Below are positions 1 to 10,303 of a DNA stretch of 17,824 nt, in pieces (position 1 is the first letter of the stretch; the number at the start of each line of letters is the position of its first letter). The position numbers were made by a program, and so were the translations under genes. The notes beneath the pieces were generated by a model, which saw only the letters and a list, made by a program, of their open reading frames with translations, was not told where the DNA came from and ran no database searches. The DNA comes from Ichthyophonus hoferi. Its lineage: Eukaryota; Opisthokonta; Ichthyosporea; Ichthyophonida; Ichthyophonidae. Location: contig NAOQ01000476.1 of assembly GCA_002751075.1 (NCBI GenBank), forward strand, positions 31,702 through 49,525, given 5' to 3'.

Positions 1-858
1 TCTTTTGTTTTTTACATCAATTTCATTAAAAGGAGTACACAACTTAACAAACAAACCATTCAGTTATCAATTAAAAAAACTATTAGCTTTAGGCTTGGGC
101 TTTATTCCTACACCTAAAATCCTTAATCAACTTCAGCTAAGCGACGACCTGCAAGAATTTAAAAGAAGGAATCATTTACATTATTTCTTCAGAGCAAATA
201 AAATTCAAAAAAACAGATCCAACGCTATAATATTACAGCAATTATCAAGTCAGAGAATCCTACATGAAAGAAAATTACAAGAGGAAATGAAAAAAAAAAA
301 AAAAGTTTTGCGCTAAACTTAACGCAATCTCAAAAAAATGGGCTTTGAATTTAATTCACCACCCATTTTAAAACTACAAGAATTAAGGAAACAAAGGCAA
401 TTATACCTTAAAAAATTAGCTGCCATAGGGAATAAAATTTCTGACGATCAAGACGAAATTGTTACACTCAAGGAAACAGAACAAAAACGACATATCATGT
501 ATAAAACGATACCAAGAAAAATTTGTATAAAATCATGTTGGGACCCCCTAGAGGATCTACTATCAGAACAATCCATAATACGACAAACCAATCCAGAATA
601 TTCCGACCCTAGAATTCCCCCTGATAATATGTTACCAGTGTTAAAACACACTAAACGTAACATAAAAATTATTCATAGCTTATCCCGGGAAACTCGATTA
701 TCCCTCTCTACATTTCACACTTCTTATCCAGACCTAATCCTTAAAGCCGCGGATAAAAATTTGGGAGTAGTTGTCCTAACCAAAGAACACCACCGAACAA
801 TGATTTTTCAGCATCTTAACGATGAGGAAACGTATCAAAAAGTTATATACCTATACAG
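1..858 (+). mobile_element. Penelope-like retroelement fragment (pre-RT region), degraded
   Basis: Two reading frames (about 5-316 and 338-858) resemble the stretch upstream of the reverse transcriptase core of Penelope-like elements. The first carries the family's N-terminal signature, VHNLTN followed by a leucine-rich stretch and GLGFIPTPK. The second is a charged, helical stretch followed by LILKAADKNLGVVVL and a Q.LND..TYQK ending, which matches the PLE pattern of 'ADK-G-VV(V/I)' followed by 'L-D--TY'. The RT catalytic core and any GIY-YIG endonuclease are absent; similarity stops near 858 at a GC-rich hairpin. The left end runs off the window. The copy is truncated and interrupted, so it is a fossil rather than an active element. 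Family assignment is by recalled signatures only; the PLE subgroup cannot be named. Confidence 0.6.
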
Positions 859-881
859 GTATGCGGGGTTTCCCCGTATGC
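859..881. repeat. GC-rich hairpin at the edge of the retroelement fragment
   Basis: Bases 861-868 (atgcgggg) pair with 872-879 (ccccgtat) around a TTT loop, with one G-T mismatch. The hexamer GTATGC also occurs directly at both sides (859-864 and 876-881). The following bases to about 900 stay GC-rich (gggtgtgccgggccg) in an otherwise AT-rich setting. It sits exactly where retroelement similarity ends, so it may be the edge of a second element or an insertion junction. Confidence 0.45.
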
Positions 882-2182
882 TCGGGTGTGCCGGGCCGTT
901 TACTGCTTATTTCCGTTCCCTTTTATCCTTTTCCGACTTTTGTTTATCGGGTGCAAATTCAGTTGCGAGGCATATACTAATATAACCAATAAGAACTCAG
1001 AATACATATCAAGTTTTATCATCTATATATTATCCAATGAAGATCAGCACCAGCATCACTGTCAATCGTAGCTGTGTTCACCATTCCATCGTAAAGATCC
1101 TTATCGACAAATCAATTTACCTGATTAAGAACGTATTCAAGTAAGTAATATTGTACCAATCATTTCACGATCTGCTTGATATCAGAACTTCGTGTTTATT
1201 TGGAGTTAACAATCTTGCACCATGATTTAACCGCTGCTAGTCAGAATTCCAATAGACCGGGGGGACCAACATACAGACACAGTACCAACACAATTTAAAT
1301 AATAATAAAGATGTTTACTATCAGCGAGTAAATGTTATATCAATGGGATATATGTAAGACCCATTACAGTGCGTCTAGCCAGGTAAAGTTTTAGTTGAAT
1401 ACATAAAAGCTGCAGATGCACTACAACTTCAACACATTTCCACTTTATATAAAGTGCCTGATGACGTGTTATGTTTTAAATATGTATTGTGAGCATAATG
1501 TTATTTTTGGCACATAAGACATTAAAGCTTACAGACAATATGGGAAGATATGAAGAAAGGGCGAGGACTTCGTAGTATGTCAATGATTTAGACAACATAG
1601 CCCAGTAAAAAGGTTGGCAGATAGCTAGGTATAAGTCAAGTTCCGGGTCATTGAAGTTAATTAATGGCTTAAAAAATAGCTCATATGATAATGTGATCAG
1701 ACTTTGATGAAGATTCAGTTCTATCATCTGTTCTTAATGGCAGTCCATACAAAATTGGAAAATAAAATCTGTCGAACTATTTTTGTTGGTCTTGAGATTT
1801 ATAAGGGTGAGCCAGATTGCAGGACACCAGGTGCATCTTAAAGGACATCTGATTGGCTACCATGACTTAGATTCTTATTATTGATTCGTATATCATCAGT
1901 GATCTGAATTAATATGGATATATGAATACAAGCATACTATTAGGTTGTATCTATTGGACCCTGTGACTGGGGTGTTTCGGGATGCCCAATGCTTAACCAA
2001 TACTAAGGCAATCAGGACAATCATGGGGAGCTATTATATCTAAGACATATTGTTGGCCTAGAGCAGGTGCGTCTGTTCGTCCATATAGCCTTAGATGGAA
2101 AGTAGTCTTACAGTTTTAATATTATAACAAGAATCCCATAGCTATGGCTTGCTGGGAACAGCGAAGGGCGTAGAGCAGACAG
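882..2182. other. Stretch without a recognisable gene
   Basis: No reading frame here looks like a conserved protein on either strand. The open frames at 886-1071 (+) and 1476-1727 (-) are short, hydrophobic and of chance type. The stretch holds one perfect palindrome (1441-1456). Its last 200 bases, with higher GC, may include the promoter and first non-coding exon of the gene that starts at 2258. Confidence 0.5.
1441..1456. repeat. Perfect 16-bp palindrome containing TATATA
   Basis: The sequence cactttatataaagtg equals its own reverse complement. It contains TATATAA on both strands, so it could act as a TATA box in either direction or extrude as a small cruciform. No gene start can be tied to it; the nearest coding start is about 800 bp downstream. 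Confidence 0.5.
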
Positions 2183-2238
2183 GTTAGTTTGCCTATGTAC
2201 ATAACTACACAAATATCATTCACTAACACTTACTGCAG
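2183..2238 (+). other. Possible small intron in the 5' UTR of the PH/CRAL-TRIO gene
   Basis: A donor-like agacag|GTTAGT at 2183 is followed 56 bp later by a well-formed 3' splice site: cactaac (branch-point-like) at about 2220, then cttactgcag ending at 2238. An in-frame TAG at 2252-2254 lies just ahead of the ATG at 2258. A spliced or unspliced leader would therefore be non-coding, which supports 2258 as the start. The intron would be shorter than all others in the window (180 bp or more), so the acceptor may belong to a different, longer intron. Confidence 0.3.
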
Positions 2239-2257
2239 CAAGCAGTTAGCCTAGGCA

Positions 2258-5200
2258 ATGCTACTCCGAAGCACAGGAAGCTTTATTGATATGTTGGCGT
2301 CCGGGGTTGGGGCGCCCTTCGACATTACCCTACCAAACCCTACACCACAATTTCCAGAAGACCCGGATATAACGATATTAACCGCCTGCTCCTGCAAAAT
2401 ACTTGAAGGTAGCCTCAGCCATCATGATCTGGGAATGTGGTGGACGAAATTTCTAATAATAACAGATAGGGAGTTGCAATGGTACAAGAAAAAAGACAAT
2501 ACGGCGGAGGGTGATCCGGACAATGTATTAAACTTGAAAAGGATCTTGGAAGTAAAAACATCTGAAAAGCAAAAATTTCCCGGTGCATTTGAAATACATA
2601 TGAAAGGGGGAGGGAGAGAGAAGTTCTGCGCACGGGACGCAGACGAACGAGATTTGTGGATGCAGAAACTTAACAAGGCTGTGCATGGTATGCTCTCTTC
2701 CCCCAATATTATGCCTATAGTATGTTTGATAGTATGATAATACACGTGTATGCCAGTAGGTTATTATGTATTTTAGTACGTATGTATGATAGTATATTTG
2801 TAAGCATGTTTAAATGTAGTTTTTCATGTGCATGTTTATATGTGTATCTATTTCATGTTTTTTCCAACTAAACCTGTATATCACTCTTAACCCTTTCTAT
2901 ATTTATTTATGCACATCTATTGTTTCATTTATTTCTATCACATTTAGTATATATGTTTAATACACCGTGAGAAGGGAGTGAATTGTTGAAAGACCATGTT
3001 ATTTTTTGTCTTATTGGTTAAGATTAATAATAACCATGACTCATCTATACATACATATGCCTCGACATCTGCCCGCATTTGCCTAAGGAGCATATGCATA
3101 TACCCACATACTTACATGAACTCTCTCTATTGGCCTCTTTCATTTTTTATATTTTATAGGGACATGTATTTTTTTGGTGTCTACGCGTGTCGTTTGAAGC
3201 ACTTGAACAATAATCTAGCATACTGTGTAGTGGTCCCCCCACCGATCTATCTACCTGCCATATTTATGCCGAGTGATTTGGCTATATATTACATATGAAC
3301 AATGGAATACAATCTCACATCAACACCATTATTATGCATATACATACACCTACATATACATGCACATCATATATACCCAAGTCAAGACGCCAAAGTGAAG
3401 GTGGACGATCGCCTCTCCGCCTCTTCTCTCGGCAACTACCCTGATATTGTTCTCAACAACAACCCTTATATTGCCTTCATTTCTACTGGTGCATTTGATC
3501 ATCACCAAGGCTCTCATGATGTTATCTGGGGTACTTTCCCATCATATGGCGAGGCCGTCACTCTCACCTTACAGCATGGCACAGCAATACATGTATATTT
3601 GAATGATGGTCAGGGATTCAATTTAGATCCACAACGATTGGTGGATCTAGGAGGCACCGTCACATCGAATAACAACGTGGTGCAAAAATTGGTGCCTACG
3701 GACAAGGAGAAACAAGATGATACCATAGTGTATGTATTCCAATTGGCTAAGGTGAGCCAGAACTCTCCTCCTCCCAGTAATGACTCCAGGCCAAGTAGGA
3801 GTAAACCAAAGGATTATGAAACTGTTCTGCTTCTTCGCGTACTGTGTATATGGCAGTTTGGTGGGGCTGTTCTTCAATGGTTGGTAGGTCTACACACATC
3901 CTGGCTTCAGTGCGTTCTGTTTTTTGGCTGCTGTTGGCCTATTTTCCAGTACTATAGTAGCTCACAATTCTTGGGGATGAATGATAGAACTGATGATGCT
4001 GATGATGACGAGGTAGTGGGCAACTACACTCTAATGGTAACAGTTACAACGGCTGTGCATGAAGATCCTACAACTACACCCTCAGATCCTATACTTGTAA
4101 GTTGGATTGTATTTGATTAATGTGCTATCATAGAACTTGAGACCCCATATTATATATATATGCATATATGTTTATATATTTTTCATGAACATGTCTTACA
4201 ATATGTTTCTTACTCCTGACTTCAAATGGTATATATTGATATCAATCTCAATAGATGTATGTATTTGAAAACGAAACGTATTCTCTTATTGTATATTGGA
4301 TTATATTATACTATGTCATATTATGTTGTATTTTATGGTATATTTACTAAACAAACTTATTTTAAGCTAGAATATTGGTAAAATTGTTGGTCATATGCTG
4401 TACGAGAATGATTCTCAATACAAATATGAGACAAGAGGTATTGTTATAAAGATGCCTAATATATAACCTATGACAACTCCAAAGAATCAAACCACAGAGG
4501 AGGAGCAGGCAAGTATCCTGCTGCTCCAGAAAGACTTTGCTGATTATAAACCAATCACAATACGTCGTTTTCTTCGTAGTCAACACGGAAATGTGGATTT
4601 AGCCCACGCCATGTTGAAACACAATCAACAATTTCGAGCTAGCTTTGGACCAATTACATTAAAGTATGTACATTTACGCACATTGACTCTATTTTGTTTA
4701 CATTTTCTTTCTCAATTTCTTTTATGTCCACATACCTCATTACAGTGTCAGTTGTAGATGGTTTGCTTTACAATCCAAAGATCATACATTGATGTAGGGG
4801 ACAGGCATTTTGATGTCATTATTACCACTACTACATTGTAGACTACTAATACATAACGTATAAATCTACCTACCTACACACTTGTATGCATATGGTCACC
4901 TTACCCGCACAATATCTTATATCACTGTGCCTAGCCTACTATCCCCCTATGCATCACCTCCTGACGGTTTTAATCTATGCAGAAATCTAGAAACAGAACT
5001 CCGAATGGGCTTCTTTTACTTTCATGGCCGAGCTCATGATGGGACACCACTGCTTGTCTTTCGGTTTGCTAACATAATTGTGAAAGATACGTCTCCCGAT
5101 CAATTTGTACGGTTGATATTTGCTATTAACAAGTTGTTGTTTGAGAAATACGAGGGTGAATGCGCTACAGCTATCTGTGACTTCAAGGGTTTTGGTGTGC

Positions 5201-6089
5201 GAAAAAACGTGGATATGGCCATTTACAAGAAAATTATTGAAACCTTTGGGACTCATTTCCCAGAGACTGTCCACAGGTATTTATTGGATAGGGATAGCTT
5301 CCTTGGTTGAACTGATAGTTTTATTTTATGTTTTGAAGGGCCTGAGCTAGACCTTATTATTTCCAACCTATGAATGAATTTCTGATGTCTTCCTGTGTAA
5401 CAAAGATTCTATTGATTTGTGGACGGGGCTGATGGGCATTAGGCTATGTTATGATAGCTTGATGGCTTTTTAGGTAACCTTCTTGAGTAAACTTTCATAT
5501 GTCTCCCCAAATTACATTATGTGTATATGTATAACCAAAGTGATTATTGTATTATCTGTCCACTCGTTAATATTTTGTCAATTCGTAGTGTTCAAAGCTC
5601 ACCAGAAGTACTATATAGTAACAATAATTAGCTTTCATTATTTCATATTTGGTTCATGTGTTTTTTTTTTTTTCAATTACTTTGGGTTAAGTTAAATAGC
5701 AGTTTAGGTTGGAAGGATGTGCCGGAAAGACAAATAGAATACATAAATATTGTCAAAAATGAACTATATATATGTTTCTATATATTCTTTTCTAATTCTC
5801 GTTTCATATTTCTCCACCCAGGGTATTGGCTATTAACGTCACACAGGCCCAGCTTTGGATATGGAATACGTTGAAGCCATTTGTCAGTCAAGAGACGCTC
5901 ACTAGGATTAAATTCCTTAATGGGGGCACGAAACAGCTCCGTAATCTAATGCGATATATAGATCCAGCTAATATCCCAGCCCAGTATGGCGGCACCAGTA
6001 CCTACGATCCGCAGTGTTGTTTACAGGCTACCTCTGAAGATCCAATGTGGGGATGTTCAGATGATAAGGCAGTGGCCCATAATGCGTAG
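2258..6089 (+). CDS. PH domain and CRAL-TRIO (Sec14-like) lipid-binding protein, five exons
   Basis: Exons by splice sites and phase: 2258-2687, 3387-4096, 4485-4663, 4983-5276, 5822-6089 (stop TAG), giving 626 residues. All junctions keep frame; donors are GTATGC, GTAAGT, GTATGT and GTATTT. Residues about 43-143 form a PH domain (KILEGSL, W61/W62 region, invariant-type W134 in the last helix). Residues 144-289 are an unrecognised, probably beta-rich stretch. Residues 290-330 are strongly hydrophobic, enough for two short membrane segments or a hairpin. An acidic linker (DDADDDE) follows. Residues 381-440 match CRAL-TRIO-N (RRFLRSQ...DLAHAML), and 441 to about 600 match the lipid-binding lobe (DGTPLLVFR, FGTHFPETVHRVLAIN, LKPFV, IDPANIPAQYGGT). 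Sec14-like proteins bind or exchange phosphatidylinositol and other lipids, and PH domains target membranes. The exact ligand is unknown. The acceptor at 4484 is weak, and residues 262-296 may be a removable 105-bp intron. Confidence 0.85.
3752..3856 (+). other. Candidate optional (length divisible by three) intron inside exon 2
   Basis: A good donor, aag|GTGAGC, begins at 3752 and an acceptor tatatggcag ends at 3856. The 105-bp interval is in frame, free of stops and starts and ends in phase 0. Removing it deletes 35 residues, including a proline/serine/lysine-rich linker and the start of the hydrophobic segment. The interval reads like coding sequence, so I kept it in the main gene model. 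Confidence 0.25.
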
Positions 6090-6575
6090 AAATTGTGGGA
6101 TGAGACGAATGCGGCGAGGATAGGTGTTTAGTGGATAGCGCAAGAGGGAGAACTAAGTATGTACAACATTTTTATATATTACCTCTATTTAGAGGTATAG
6201 TATTGCTGGCATTGTATGCTATGTCAGGTGCTTCCTGATACATTAGTATGTAATTTTATAGGGCGCAGGCGCCTATTTAAAAAATAATACATGACTGGAT
6301 GATATTTTTTTACAACATGACTCAATTGTACAGTATATTCAATACTTCATCTTTTCATTACTAATTGCATCTGAATTGCTCACTCGAAGAGCACAATATT
6401 GTGCACAAATTCTGCTTAACGGCTGACCTTTTAGGTTGACACATGGCCCGTGCAAATATCTTAATTTCCTTAGAGTTTATGTGTTGATATGAAAAGAAAA
6501 TTGTTGCTTATCCAATTAATGACCTGATTTATTTTTTAATCAACAGCATTATTCTTGACCTTTCATTTCCAAAGT

Positions 6576-6581
6576 AATAAA
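6576..6581 (+). terminator. Candidate poly(A) signal of the PH/CRAL-TRIO gene
   Basis: AATAAA lies about 490 bp after the TAG at 6087-6089, followed by T-rich sequence. Such hexamers are common by chance in DNA this AT-rich, so the link is tentative. Confidence 0.25.
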
Positions 6582-7597
6582 ATGTTTATTCTCTAATTGC
6601 AATATATTTAGACGTCAAGTTTGTTAAGTATGAAATTTGTTTCTTTTTTTGTCTATTTTTTTTTTTTTGCTAATTATTTGGTGCTTTAGTTTTAATATCG
6701 CCTTTACATTTTTATTTTTCATAATTGTATGTTATGCTTATTATGCTTAGAGAAATCAGTTGCCAACCTTTCACTTGACCTCCATAATAATTATTACTGT
6801 CATGTTTTTTTGAGTTGCCAATATTAGTTAAATTAGTTCAATATGCCAGACCCCACGATAAAAAAAAAATGCATTGTTGAGGTTCGAACACAACAACCCC
6901 TCCCAAAGATAAAATAAGCAAATTCAATACTTGAAGACAATTTAGAGCAATGTTCTATTGTATGCAGAGACTGTCACTTCTACCTCAAATGAGATTTTAT
7001 TTGTTTGCTTAGAAGTTAATTTTTAAGGATAGTCAGAATGGATTATGGCACCCTATTTCCCCCAATAAAGAGTCACGAGATCTTCTCGAGCACATGGAAT
7101 ATAATAGGCGTGAGGATAAATGCTATTCAATCGAGTCGTCTGTGTAGAATGCTAAAGTGCTGTGGAGTTCAATGTAACACTCACCAGAAATGTTACTAGA
7201 ATAAATAAGACAAGTAGTTAAAATTGTGTTAATTTATAAGTAGTACTCAGAGTTCACATCTGTTAACCTTTAAGAGCATTTTTCAACTCGGGATTTGACA
7301 AATTATTCTTTTAAATGCCAAAAATACTTATTTATGTAATTAATCGCATATATTTATATTGAAATGAAAGTCACTTTAGTTGCTCACTCTTTAGAAAGAC
7401 AGGATCATAGCCCCACAGAAAGTTGAGTTTAAATAAACTATGGACTAATTTGAACTAATTGCATTAGTTATAAATTAATAATATGCGCATTAATTTGTAT
7501 TTAATAAACTACATACCTTGATAGATCTAACGGCATCACAAGAAACCAATCCCTCCCCACAACCGAAACAAAACAAAATCAATGGCAATCAATATAT

Positions 7598-7611
7598 TTT
7601 ATTGCAATAAA
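7598..7611. terminator. Palindromic AATAAA signal serving both strands
   Basis: The sequence tttattgcaataaa is a perfect 14-bp palindrome and gives AATAAA on each strand. It lies between two convergent genes, 363 bp beyond the stop of the helicase gene on the minus strand and about 1.5 kb beyond the stop of the plus-strand gene. It is most plausible as the poly(A) signal of the helicase gene. Confidence 0.35.
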
Positions 7612-7973
7612 CTTACAGCCGACGTAAAAAAGGTTTAGCAATTAAAGCGTTTAAACAACGCATGCGTGCAGGTCGGAGTGGATAAACATAAGTGCGTTCT
7701 TTGAAAAATTAGAGTAGATTGGAGCGCAATTGGAGCTAATTAAGATGGTAGATTAACATCAGCCTAACATTAGGACACTTCGTACTAGATCACAAAAAGT
7801 GCATCCTATTATATTATATTTTCTTGAAAGTTGCTATTTTGTCAACACTATTTCGAAAAAATCAATATCTAAAATAATATTCTGAAGTTTTTTAAACTAC
7901 AGGTACTATTAATTTAAAATACGTAACTGGAAACAGACTTTGAGATCTAGTCCAGCCAAGACTTAATAAATGT

Positions 7974-10125
7974 TTAGTACTTCTTGTTAAATCCACCTCC
8001 ATAACCCCCTCTGCTTCCTCCGTTTCCTCCACCATAACCTCCGCGACTACCGCCACGTCCACGACCATTTCCACCTCTTTGTCCCCGACCACCCCACCGA
8101 CTGTTACCACCTTTTCTACCGTAGTTACTGCGGGCGGCGAGGGCCTCGAGTGCGGGAGGAACTTCCTGTTTGGCGTTTTTCATAATCTTTACCAACTCAG
8201 CAGCATGTGCCTTGTTAGCTGATTCAGTGAAGAAACTGTGTGCAACACCATGGGCATCGACACGTCCTGTGCGACCAATGCGGTGAATGTAATCCTCCAT
8301 GCTTCCGGGGAAGTCATAGTTCACTACCGCCTAAAGGGGGAAATGTGTTAGTGAGAGAGATTTGTAAGTTAAGGGCATAAAAAAGTATATTAAAATATAT
8401 CAGTATGAAATGTGCAATGGGCTGGTTCGTATTGGATCATGATAACGACGAGTGAAGATAAGACCAGATGCACTACGCATGATTATAGCTAAAGATGTTA
8501 AAAATCCTACCTTGATATCCTTCACGTCCAACCCACGGGCAGCCACGTCGGTGGCAACAAGAATAGACAACTTGTTAGTATTACGGAACTCGTTGAGAAC
8601 CCAGTCTGCAGAAATTGTATTTATTAGTTTACTATATATATGGACAACCAGACAAAACAATAGCACATTACACTGCAGGGCAAAATATGTCAAAATGTTC
8701 CTATTTTATACAGATATGAAGAAAAACCAGATAACTATAGAACTAGTGTTATTGTGTATGGGCTAACAATACAGAAGTAACAACAGCGAAGCTTACCTCT
8801 GTCCTCCTGGGCCATGTCACCGTGAAGTGCCTGGGCACTGAAGCGACCCTGACGAAGGTCCCTAGCAAGCCAATCACAGTTCCTCTTTGTGCGAGTGAAA
8901 ATAATGGTCTTTCCGGTACCAACCATACCATCGTCGGCTAATAGAAGTTCATTAAGACGGGCTGGCTTATCCTCCTCAGCCATCATGTGAATGATCTGAG
9001 TGACGTTGGTATTGGCCACAAGCTGGTTAGAGGTATCACCAATGTGCACCTGGACAGCATCACTGGAGAACTCGGTGGCAATCTTTCTCACCTCCTTGGG
9101 CCATGTGGCAGTGAAAAACACTCTGTAGAAAATAGAAAATGAGCTTCTCTACATGCAATGTGTAATACCATAGATAAAGTATTAGCCCACTAGAAATATC
9201 TCTTATAAGCTCCTGTATATAATATCACATAATGATATTCTCCTGATTAAATAAATATTCACAAAATCACCCTAGGCACGTATGCACATATGAAAAGTCA
9301 GACTTACGTTTGATGCTGAGGCAACAATTGAATGATCTTCCTCATATCATCCTCAAAACCCATGTCCAACATACGGTCAGCTTCGTCAAGAACCAAATAT
9401 GATATCTGGTTAAGCATAACTTGTCCATAACCCTGGAAATCAAGAAGACGGCCTGGAGTAGCAATAACAATATCGCAACCCTGTCTGCAGCCGTGGATTT
9501 GAGGTCCTCTGGGCACGCCACCGTAAACACAAGTGGGACGTAGTCTGAGAGGTCCGCAGAACTTTTGAGCCTCAGCTTCGATCTGGTTAGCGAGTTCTCT
9601 AGTAGGGGCAAGAACAAGTACGAGAGGAGAATCTCCATACTTGCCTCTATCGCGACGCTGTTGAATGTGCATAATTGCAGGAATAAGGAAACCAGCAGTC
9701 TTACCGGAACCCGTCTTAGCCACAGCAACAATATCCCTTCCGGTTTGAAGAATGGGCCAACTCTGAGCTTGAATGGGGGTGGGTGCGGTATAACCAGCCT
9801 TAACAAGAAGATCCTTAATTTGAACGGGAAGGACATCGAAATCCATGATACAAGTAGGGAGATCTTTTTCGCTCAACTTGATCTGATGGGTATTCGCATA
9901 CTCCTTAGGGCAGGGGCTAGCAGGCTTCTCCTCAACTGCAGGCTTCTCCTCGGCAACTGCAACATTTTCAACGACCTCTACAACCTTTTGCTTCTTAGCA
10001 GGAGCAGCTTCGGTGTCCGAGGACACACGCTTAGAGCTAGTTTTCTTCTCACTTTTCTCTTTCTTTGATTTCTTTACCTTGACCTTCTCGTCAGCTACAA
10101 CCTTAACAACATCAGCAGTAGCCAT
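7974..10125 (-). CDS. DBP2: DEAD-box ATP-dependent RNA helicase, p68/DDX5/Dbp2 type, four exons
   Basis: Exons on the minus strand: 10125-9308, 9122-8797, 8605-8511, 8330-7974 (stop TAA), giving 531 residues. Introns are 185, 191 and 180 bp; donors are GTAAGT, GTAAGC and GTAGGA, and all phases agree. Motifs are complete: F96 and GYTAPTPIQ (Q motif, Q119), AKTGSGKT 136-143 (I), PTRELA 174-179 (Ia), TPGR 223-226 (Ib), DEAD 247-250 (II), TAT 277-279 (III), IIFTRTKR 346-353 (IV), [12 protein letters not shown] 398-409 (V), HRIGRTGR 429-436 (VI). The stretch around 373-387 (HGD..Q.DRDWVLNEF) is typical of the p68/Dbp2 group. The first 50 residues are lysine-rich and could target the nucleus; the last 40 are RGG/GGYGG repeats, which in this family bind RNA. 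Members unwind or remodel RNA in transcription, splicing, mRNP assembly and ribosome making. Length is normal for the family. The ATG follows a TATA-bearing promoter. Confidence 0.95.
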
Positions 10126-10229
10126 TTTGAATGTGTACTCGAAAGACTTGAAAGTGCAAAAAAACTATATATACTAAAAAAGCAAAGGGAGACTACAGAA
10201 CACTTGGATAATACAAGTGTGAACAAGTG

Positions 10230-10303
10230 TAGCTAATCGTACTTAGGATCCACGTGCAGTATTTATACCCTTCGTTTTCAATTTGCGTGCAATGATACAC
10301 GTG
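10230..10303 (-). promoter_or_regulatory. Promoter of the DEAD-box gene: TATA box between two CACGTG sites
   Basis: Read on the minus strand, GGGTATAAATACTG places TATAAATA at 10267-10260, about 135 bp before the ATG at 10125. A start of transcription some 30 bp below it would give a 5' UTR of roughly 105-110 nt. CACGTG (E-box/G-box) occurs at 10298-10303 upstream and at 10251-10256 just below the TATA box, 47 bp apart. The predicted leader also carries acacttgt twice (about 10213-10231). Factor binding is inferred only. Confidence 0.5.

Larger units (their letters stand above)
6090..7973. other. Spacer between two convergent genes, no gene seen
   Basis: This AT-rich stretch contains long T runs (about 6640-6670 and 6805) and no reading frame that looks like a protein. 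AATAAA at 6576-6581 is a candidate poly(A) signal for the + strand gene, about 490 bp after its stop. A GGTTCGAAC near 6881 resembles a tRNA B box, but no cloverleaf can be drawn around it. Confidence 0.5.

Noticed and set aside
2415-2745. Minus-strand open frames opposite the PH exon
   Set aside because: They are shadows of the real exon, with cysteine-rich and serine-rich composition and no family resemblance.
2996-3298. 100-residue open frame (+)
   Set aside because: It lies in the first intron of the PH/CRAL-TRIO gene, is rich in Tyr, Ile and His from TA-rich repeats, and has no domain.
2677-4061. The 11-mer GGCTGTGCATG occurs at the end of exon 1 and again near the end of exon 2
   Set aside because: The second copy is inside coding sequence in a different protein context and lacks a donor. 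A single 11-bp match is best treated as coincidence.
6871-6900. GGTTCGAAC resembling a tRNA B box
   Set aside because: No matching T stem, acceptor stem or A box could be paired around it; it is likely chance.
8452-8766. Plus-strand frame across the helicase exon 3
   Set aside because: It is antisense to a firmly supported exon and its flanking introns.
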